From NCBI GenBank assembly GCA_021292105.1, contig CM037861.1, forward strand, positions 57,085,245-57,149,244: a stretch of 64,000 nucleotides of DNA, written 5' to 3'. Below the pieces are notes generated by a model. It had not been told where the DNA came from, did not search any database, and saw nothing but the letters and a program-made list of their open reading frames with translations. The position numbers and the translations under genes are program-made. Shown here in pieces: positions 56,566 through 64,000 of the stretch; within the stretch, counting starts at the first letter, position 1; each line of letters starts with the position of its first letter. Origin of the DNA: Anadara kagoshimensis (lineage: Eukaryota > Mollusca > Bivalvia > Arcoida > Arcidae).

Positions 56566-57555
56566 CATATCTGGGAATAGACAGTTAATATTGTTGTCAT
56601 GTGCATAATTTTAAATTTAATATTTTTCTCTGTTAAAATTCAAAATGCTCCACATGACGCTGTGCGAAATATAAAAATACAATTCCTCCTTACAAGTGAA
56701 ATATTTTATGTCCAACAACACAACTCATATTAATGCATTCATTTATAATTTTTATTAATAGATTCAAAATTAAAGTTAATCAAATGTACCAGTTTCCAAT
56801 TTGTGATGCAAGAGATTACAGCAGGTGTTTGTTCTAATTAATAATACATGTATAATACAATAGGATATGAATTCCAACATATCATGGCGTTGGGTGGATC
56901 TGAGAGTTAAAAGGGACGAGATGTTCATTATTAAGTTAATTGGACCATTAATTAGAACATGCGAACGAGTTGAATGGTCACGCCCTCGTAAAAATGTGAG
57001 AATATAGTATAATAGGTATAAGGCGAAAACGAGGCAACACGTGTGATTTTCATAACCGAGAAGATGTCTGAAAATAAAAAGATTGTATTAAATTCACAGG
57101 CAAAACAAATTGCCATCAATGTTTTACAACATTGCTTTGATGAGGCAAAACAAAAATGTCTCATAAATCCCATCAGCTGTCCCTTGGAGAGAGCAAGTGC
57201 AATGACGGGTGTGCCGAGGAGAACATTATCAAGATTAAAATCGTTCGGAATAGAAACCAAACAGGCTGATAGAAAACAGAGATCAGATAAATTTTTTATT
57301 GATGATTTTGATATCTGCATAATTAGAAGAACAATAATTAATATGTATTTAAATAAACGCGTTCTTCCAACTATAAATGCTATTCATTCGGAAATAATTA
57401 ACAAAATTGACTTTAAGGGGGGTAAAACAATTCTCAGAAAATTGCTTAAAGAAATGGGGTTTAACTGGAAAAAATGCAGCACAAATAGAAAAATCCTTAT
57501 GGAAAAACCAGATATCGTATCAAAGAGAATAAATTACTTTCGCGAAATTAAACAA

Positions 57556-59573
57556 GAGGCCCATGGGCCTGATACGCTCACCTGATAACTAATGGCTAGC
57601 TGATAGATTGAAAGAAAACATAAATACTAAACCCCAATGACTTTTTTTTCATCATGATAACTGTTGTATCAATACCTACAACATTCTAGTATACATGCCT
57701 ATACAAAAAGTTAATAGTTTTCAAGGTAATTAACCATTTCAGTATTGTTTCACATCTGTGACCTTGACCTTGGAACCCATGACCTTTTTCTATACATCAA
57801 AATGATCGTTGTATCAATACCTACAACATTCTAATATACATGCCTATACAAAAAGTTTATAGTTTTCGAGATAATTAACCATTTCAGTATTGTTTCACAT
57901 CTGTGACCTTGACCTTTGAACCCATGACCTTTTTCTATACATCAAAATGATTGTTGTATCAATACCTACAACATTCTAATATACATGCCTATACAAAAAG
58001 TTTATAGTTTTCGAGATAATTAACCATTTCGGTATTGTTTCGCATCTGTGACCTTGACCTTTGAACCCATGACCTTTTTCTATACATCAAAATGATCGTT
58101 GTATCAATATCTACAACATTCTAATATACATGCCTATACAAAAAGTTTATAGTTTTCGAGATAATTAACCATTTCAGTATTGTTTCACATCTGTGACCTT
58201 GACCTTTGAACCCATGACCTTTTTCTATATTTCAAAATGATCGTTGTATCAATACCTACAACATTCTAATATACATGCCTATACAAAATGTTTATAGTTT
58301 TCGAGATAATTAACCATTTCGGTATTGTTTCGCATCTGTGACCTTGACCTTTGAACCCATGACCTTTTTCTATACATCAAAATGATCGTTGTATCAATAG
58401 CTACAACATTCTATTATACATGCCTATACAAAAAGTTTATAGTTTTCGAGATAATTAACCATTTCGGTATTGTTTCACATCTGTGACCTTGACCTTTGAA
58501 CCCATGACCTTTTTCTATACATCAAAATGATCTTTGTATCAATACCTACAACATTCTAATATACATGCCTATACAAAAAGTTTATAGTTTTCGAGATAAT
58601 TAACCATTTCGGTATTGTTTCGCATCTGTGACCTTGACCCTTGAACCCATGACCTTTTTCTATACATCAAAATGATCGTTGTATCAATACCTACAACATT
58701 CTAATATACATGCCTATACAAAAAGTTTATAGTTTTCGAGATAATTAACCATTTCAGTATTGTTTCACATCTGTGACCTTGACCTTTGAATCCATGACCT
58801 TTTTCTATACATCAAAATGATCGTTGTATCAATACCTACAACATTCTAATATACATGCCTATACAAAATGTTTATAGTTTTCGAGATAATTAACCATTTC
58901 CGTATTGTTTTGCATCTGTGACCTTGACCTTTGAACCCATGACCTTTTTCTATACATCAAAATGATCGTTGTATCAATACCTACAACATTCTAATATACA
59001 TGCCGATACAAAAAGTTTATAGTTTTCGAGATAATAATTATAATCAGAGGTAAAAAAAATTAGGTCACGACCTTCACAATTGACCTTGACCTCATTTTGA
59101 AGATACTAACAAGAAGATGTCAAAACTGAAAACCCCATGTCATTATCTGGTCAAATAGTCAAGTTATAACAATTTGAAGCTATTTTACGATTTTTTCAAA
59201 ATTTGACGCAAAAACGCGTAACCTATTTTTTATCCGAATTTTACAAAATGAACAAACTATAGGCTTAAGACCCTAGAGAAGCCAAATATCACATCAGATT
59301 TTTTCTCCAATCAGTACTTTCGGAGAAGAAGATTTTTTAAGATTTTTGCACCCCTAGGTCACCTTGACCTAGTTATGGTAGCCATGGCAACGCCACGAAC
59401 AAATCTGAATTGCACCGGCCCATATATACTTCTGACAAAGTTTCATTAAAAACTGTCCGGTAGTTTCAGAGGAGAAGTCGAAAATAGGTGTTAACGACGC
59501 ACACACGCACACACGCACATACACACGCTGCGCTATGCCATAAGCTCACATGACCTTCGGTCAGGTGAGCTAA
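57556..59573 (+). mobile_element. 2 kb hairpin-ended element with a 145-bp array, inserted in the transposase
   Basis: Starts gaggcccatgggcctg and ends in a hairpin (agctcacatgacc ttc ggtcaggtgagct) followed by aa. Removing 57556-59573 restores the transposase frame exactly (REIKQ to KLRETG). The interior holds about ten units of 145 bp ('gtgaccttgacctttgaacc', 'ttgtatcaatacctacaaca', 'tagttttcgagataattaac') over 57650-59035. A 3' hairpin followed by CTAA recalls Helitron ends, but a short 'gctcacctga' inverted pair near both ends could also fit a MITE. Confidence 0.85.
57650..59035 (+). repeat. 145-bp tandem array, about ten units
   Basis: Landmark 'gttgtatcaata' recurs at 57663, 57808, 57953, 58098, 58243, 58388, 58533, 58678, 58823 and 58968, an exact 145-bp spacing. 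Units differ by one to four bases, so expansion was recent. Confidence 0.97.
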
Positions 59574-60520
59574 AAACTTAGAGAAACTGGACACAACATT
59601 ATTTATATGGATGAAACGTATATAAACTCTTCACACACTGTACCCAAGTGTTGGCAGCTGGATGGGAACGGTTTAAGTGTTCCAATCGGAGCAGGTGACC
59701 ATCTGATTGTTGTTGATGCTGGTTCAGAAAAGGGTTTTGTTCCTAATGCAAGCCTTATATATAAAGCCAAGTCATCAACAGGCTAGGTGATTATCACCAT
59801 GAAATGAATGCTGAGAATTTCACTAAATGGCTTCGCGAAAAATTAATTCCAAACCTTGAACCAAATTCCGTCTTGGTAGTCGATAATTCATCTTATCATA
59901 ACGTCCAAGAAGACAAAAAACCAACAACATCGTGGAAGAAAAAAGACATTCAGGAATGGCTCACAAAACACAACATTAAATTTACAGAAGACATGGTTCG
60001 CGCACAGTTACTTACAATATGCAAACAACAAATTATTCCACCTTCCTACAGAATTGATTATATATTAAGAGAACATGGACATAAAATTTTAAGATTACCA
60101 CCTTATCATGCAGACTTAAATCCTATAGAATTAATTTGGGCTGATCTAAAATCATATGTTGCTTCACAAAATTTAAAATTTAAACTTTCGGACGTGCAAC
60201 AACTTGCAGAAAAACAATTGAAAGACATATCGACAGAAAAATGGAAAAGGTGTGTTGAACACGTAAAGAAAATAGAAACCGATTACTGGAAAAATGACAT
60301 CGCAGTCGATGAAGAAATAGAGAAATTTGTAATAAACTTGGACGATACCGATTCCAGCGAGGAAGACACAGACACAGCAACAGAAGAAGAAGAGGATGAG
60401 GAAGAAGAAACATCTACAGTGACGGCCGACGAAGAATCAACCATTTCAGAAGAAGATACGACTGATACAGCTGACGAAATTTTTACTGTTACCAACTTGC
60501 ATGGAGCTGCACAATTATAA

Positions 60521-60926
60521 ATTCCAGACACAAAATAAAAACAAAAACAGAATAAGACTAAGTACATAAGATTAATAAATAAATAGTTTTGAATTAAAAT
60601 TTTTCGCAAAGCCATTCAGTAACTTGTTTTAAATATATTCAGCATACATTTCATAGTGAAGAATTTATTATTTGATACAGCAAATAATAAGAAATTATTA
60701 TTATTATTTTCTATTTTGACTTTTTATTAAATAAATATAGAGTCAAAATAACACACGACAATATATTGACGATATTATTATTAATGACATTATTGTTATT
60801 AAAATTACTATTATTAATGGGCTTAATCAAACTTTTTTGTTAAAAAAAAAATGTATTATAGCAGGATAGAACTCTCAACACTTGTCCCCGTTATACACTA
60901 TGGGCCAAAACATAACATTTATCGAA
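60521..60926. other. Noncoding DNA between transposase and right inverted repeats
   Basis: AT-rich with att/aat trinucleotide tracts (60680-60820). AATAAA occurs at 60533-60538. Nothing else was seen. Confidence 0.55.
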
Positions 60927-60994
60927 CGAGCTGCAATGTTTATTTACAAACTGAAAAACCCCGGATGTGCCAAGTTATCGTGCGCGACCTATAT
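60927..60994 (-). repeat. Inverted repeat arm, right (inner pair)
   Basis: The complement of 55253-55320. Confidence 0.9.
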
Positions 60995-61100
60995 CTATGT
61001 ACGATCTACCGGATGTTTACATAAGGTAGTATTACTCGCAATCATCGGAACTCTTCTGTGTACTTGCGTGTACACCCACAAGAATTACTTTCCTTTGATT

Positions 61101-61150
61101 GTCCCCCGATCGGGCGATCCCCCGTTTCGGGCAGATCCCAGACCTGTATA
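61101..61150 (-). repeat. Inverted repeat arm, right (outer inner-pair)
   Basis: The complement of 54001-54062, lacking its 11-bp insert. Confidence 0.88.
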
Positions 61151-61295
61151 TAACGGGAATAGCCGAGGTTATTTCCGATTTTGAAAGTGAAGTGACAAGA
61201 AATTTGAAGTAAGACTCAAATGTTCATTGTTTGCTGACGATTGCCCATTAATTTTTTGACACAAACTGTTAGTCCCACGAACTTAGGACACACGA

Positions 61296-64000
61296 GGATA
61301 TATCAAATCAATCTCTCCCGCGAAGAAGTATCATATTAAGAGAAAAGCCAGATTAGTGACTATCTTATTCTACAACAAGGGACATCACTATCGGCCGGCT
61401 AACTATTGACTAATCTCACTGATGTGTGTCTGACGCTCTACCCACTGAGCTACCCAACCCCCTATCGTGCCAAATTAATTGCAAGGTTTCATCTGCTGGT
61501 GATGGGGAAGTGAACGGATGAATGAATCTTGTTGTTAGTTGGAAAGTTGAACACGGATGGAGATTTGGCGTATTTTTTTCTGCATTTTTCAAAAATATAT
61601 TTCTGACACTTTGTGCACAAAAATATGTTTCTGACACTATATACCTGTCTTTGACAATCACTTCATTCAGGACAAACCATTGCGACGTGTAAATAACAAA
61701 TCAATGAGACGCTTGCATTAACTTGTCACGTCATTACATTCAAACGCTTTTTGGGTTGTGATTTTTAACCCGTATAATACTTACGCTACTTTGCCCATGG
61801 GAGGGTAACTCTGGTGCAGGTGCTCCTGAAGTTCACAGATTATTTAAAAACAACCAACTTGAAACTCCAAGAAAACAATTAAATTTATTAATAAATCCAC
61901 AAAACACTAATGTAACATTTTTTAACTTTAAAGCAATTTATACATGAATTTTATCCAGACAGAAAAAAAGGCTGTTAAGACTGAATAGTGTTACCAAGCC
62001 CAAACTTAGGACGGACGACCATCCGATCGATATAATGTCAAGAAATGAAGTCGGCGGTATGGTTTAAATACGCCTTTGTAGACCTTAGGCTTAACACCAC
62101 CCCAAGTTAATTTGCAACCAGTAAACAGTGGTAAACACATTATTTCATAAACTAGAAAGGCAAAGCAAAACAAATGAAAGTAAGCAAAAGACAAAAGTTA
62201 GACAAATCAGTTTTTTAATTTAATGTAAAATATGTAAAAAAAAAAAATAATAATAATAATAATAAAAAATAAAAAAAAATAATTTATCACGATGCGCGCA
62301 AAATGTTAACCTCAATCTCGACTCCGAGAGCAGTCACTTTAACATCAGGATTCATTATCAGCTGATTATATATACATTTTACATAGTTTTTTCTAATGTA
62401 AATGTTTGTCTTAACTATTACACTTTACTTACTTCCTTACGGGTATCAGGCCCCGGTTTCACAATAATTCCTAAAACTAGGTTTTCCTTAAGGTAGATCA
62501 GAGACATATATATGTCTCTGGTTAGATTAAGCAAATTTGGCAATCTTTTTTAGAAGTCTGATAAAATTATATATATATATATATCGCATGTTTGAAGTAA
62601 TCTTCAAAATGACACCTTAAATTCCAAAATATATTAAAAATTAACAAAATTATTTAAGTGTAAAATTTGTCAGATTTAACCCTCTCGCTGCCACGGAACA
62701 GTTGAAATTACGTCAGCGCTGTGCCAAGGTTAAAACGTCATCATGATTGCGTCATCAAAAATGACGACGTTCAGAGAAAAGGAGAACCTGTCTTCATTCA
62801 CATGATTTCATTTGTAGTAAAACATTCATTCCAAGGTTATTATTTGTCCGATTTTGATGAAATTTTCAATATTTTACGCATCATCATTCGCAGATTTTTC
62901 TCATTAAGTTCATATATCTTCAAAAGTAAACCAAGTTGAACATAGAGTTGAATTTCTATTAGGCAAGTAGATCTATCCCGAAATTGTTTTTGACCTCGTA
63001 AACTTTATTTTTAACAAAATTGTATAATGATAATAAACAGGTGATTTAAATGAGATCATGCAACATGAATGTTGAAATACTATCGAATCCTCAAATTTTG
63101 AGCTAACAGTTTTAATTAAAAATTCACTAAAAAAATTAAGTTGGCCATGATGCAATATTGAAATGCGCATTATACAAGGAGCATAAATTTCCGACACCTG
63201 TGACGCCCGATGAAAGTCAAGAATACCGGTGAAATAAAATCTGCACATGATGGACAGTATTTAATTTCTATTGTGTATGCTATTAGTGGAGGAGAGTTAG
63301 TAATAGATCCTCCTATAAAAGAAATTAATAATCAAACAAGAAATTCTGTGCACAATCCGTCAGTTAATTAAAGAGAAATTAAAGATGGGTTGGAAAAAAT
63401 GATAAAATAAACGTCAAAATGACATCTAATAGTTTCTTAAATACAAAGAGGTTATGCAATGGTTTTGATATGAAATATTTCTTAAGTGTTTATAGAACAG
63501 GTACACAGATAGATTTTTATGGGTGTTTATTTATTTACATTCAGGATTCAAGTTTGTTTAATTTGATATCAAGTTCAAACAGCTGTTGAAGAAAACACCA
63601 AGCAGCAGTCGTGAAACGACGATAGTGGCAGTCAGGGCCGTTCGTACAAACCATTTTAGCACATTTCTCTTGAATTAATTTCCTAAGAGGCTTGTTTTCT
63701 ATTTGGTATATGTTCTAAATAAACTGATAATGTTGCGTATAGCGTGATACTTCTAAAATTATTGAAGTCTTACCGGAACAGATATAAAAGATGCAGAAAC
63801 TTAGAAATGTACAGTGCATTTAAGTTATAGGATATTTAGCAAGGTTTCTTAACGTCAGCGACTTTCCTGAATGTATCCGATTAACTATCTACAAAGGTCA
63901 TGTATACACGTTTTATGTTTTAAGTTACTATAGTATTGAATATGAAAGCCGTGATTAATTATTTTCAAGTAAAGTAAACGGTAACGAAAAGAACACGATT
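61296..64000. other. Right-hand intergenic DNA, no gene recognised
   Basis: Short open frames (61416-61661, 62006-62194, 62721-62939, 62973-63248) have no domain or splice support. It includes a tRNA-like A-box stretch on the minus strand (about 61421-61466, TAGCTCAGTGGGTAGAGC) without a B box, an A/AAT-rich tract (62230-62285) and an M3 copy. Confidence 0.55.
62455..62680. mobile_element. Palindromic MITE, family M3, copy 3 (degraded)
   Basis: Shares 'ggtttcacaataattcctaa', 'gacaccttaaattc' and 'aaatttgtcaga' with the other M3 copies. A (TA)n tract interrupts the middle and the right end is poor. Confidence 0.6.

Larger units (their letters stand above)
57064..60520 (+). pseudogene. DD82E-type (Sailor-like) transposase, interrupted
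   Basis: The gene runs 57064-57555, then, after a 2,018-bp insertion, 59574-60520. The N-terminal part has a helix-turn-helix (A-M-T-G-V-P-R-R-T-L-S-R-L). The catalytic part has Y-M-D-E-T-Y (first D), V-V-D-N-S-S-Y-H (second D) and H-A-D-L-N-P-I-E-L-I-W (E), as in the IS630-Tc1-mariner DDE fold. There are 81 residues between second D and E, far above the 34-41 of common families and close to the group described as DD82E or Sailor. The last 60 or so residues are strongly acidic (runs of E and D with S/T). Defects: the insertion, and a net +5 base change at about 59783-59787 that brings in a TAG and shifts frame just before the M-N-A-E-N-F segment. All three catalytic acids survive. It is taken as inactive. 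Confidence 0.92.
53299..61295 (+). mobile_element. Decayed 8 kb Tc1/mariner-superfamily transposon (DD82E-like), with nested insertions
   Basis: Candidate outer ends CCTCATGTGCTCTAACTTCG (53299) and, from the right, CCTCGTGTGTCCTAAGTTCG (ending 61295) are inverted repeats. Further inverted pairs inside are 54001-54062 with 61101-61150 and 55253-55320 with 60927-60994. The left arm has over 1 kb between its two inner repeats; the right has about 106 bp. It carries a broken transposase gene and two nested elements (56129-56565 and 57556-59573). The exact ends are less sure than the inverted pairs. Confidence 0.75.

Noticed and set aside
60180..60615. Minus-strand frames rich in L or in S and V (60180-60413, 60283-60615)
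   Set aside because: They are the complement of the acidic transposase tail (GAA/GAC runs) and have no support of their own.

Overview
The window is AT-rich animal nuclear DNA with spliced genes, GT-AG introns of 0.2-7 kb and dense families of short interspersed and inverted-repeat elements. Gene content and repeat style (tRNA-headed SINEs whose bodies recur in many fragments, TA-flanked MITEs, long arrays built on 'ttgacct'-type units, hairpin-ended elements) suggest a mollusc, most likely a bivalve. That assignment is inference; no species is named.

Layout. (1) 588-4602, minus: the 5' six coding exons of MFSD11, an UNC93-like membrane protein; the rest lies beyond the left edge. (2) 4603-7179: a 2.5 kb divergent intergenic region with three perfect CRE palindromes. 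(3) 7180-8635, plus: SRSF2 (SC35) in two coding exons, head to head with MFSD11. (4) 9.1-14.2 kb: minisatellites, a 55-base G run, a perfect 337-bp duplication, no recognised gene. (5) 14259-27056, plus: a four-exon gene for a 233-residue protein I do not recognise, with large repeat-filled introns. (6) 27.1-33.2 kb: repeats. (7) 33219-52120, minus: SLC38A10, 14 coding exons, convergent with the previous gene. (8) 52308-52483, minus: a very small gene with a twin CX9C pattern that I read as NDUFAF8, 187 bp upstream of SLC38A10 on the same strand. (9) 53.3-61.3 kb: a decayed DNA transposon with a Tc1/mariner-like transposase whose D-to-E spacing matches the DD82E (Sailor) group; a 2 kb hairpin-ended element splits its gene. 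(10) 61.3-64.0 kb: nothing recognised.

The genes are housekeeping in character: RNA splicing (SRSF2), membrane transport (MFSD11, SLC38A10) and mitochondrial complex I assembly (NDUFAF8). All four recognised genes map to human 17q25 as I remember it, in two neighbour pairs (SRSF2/MFSD11 and NDUFAF8/SLC38A10), so the window looks like a piece of ancient conserved linkage.

Three single-base lesions interrupt otherwise well-kept reading frames (SLC38A10 exons 6 and 14, and NDUFAF8). All lie in or beside short homopolymers, so residual assembly indels are the simplest explanation. I found no undescribed defence or enzyme system. The most unusual points are a hAT-type insertion whose target-site duplication recreates a splice donor, a 98-bp array made of an intron acceptor plus the start of exon 8, a TA-flanked transposon sitting inside that array, a duplicated terminal exon, and a SINE with a minisatellite grown between its A and B boxes.
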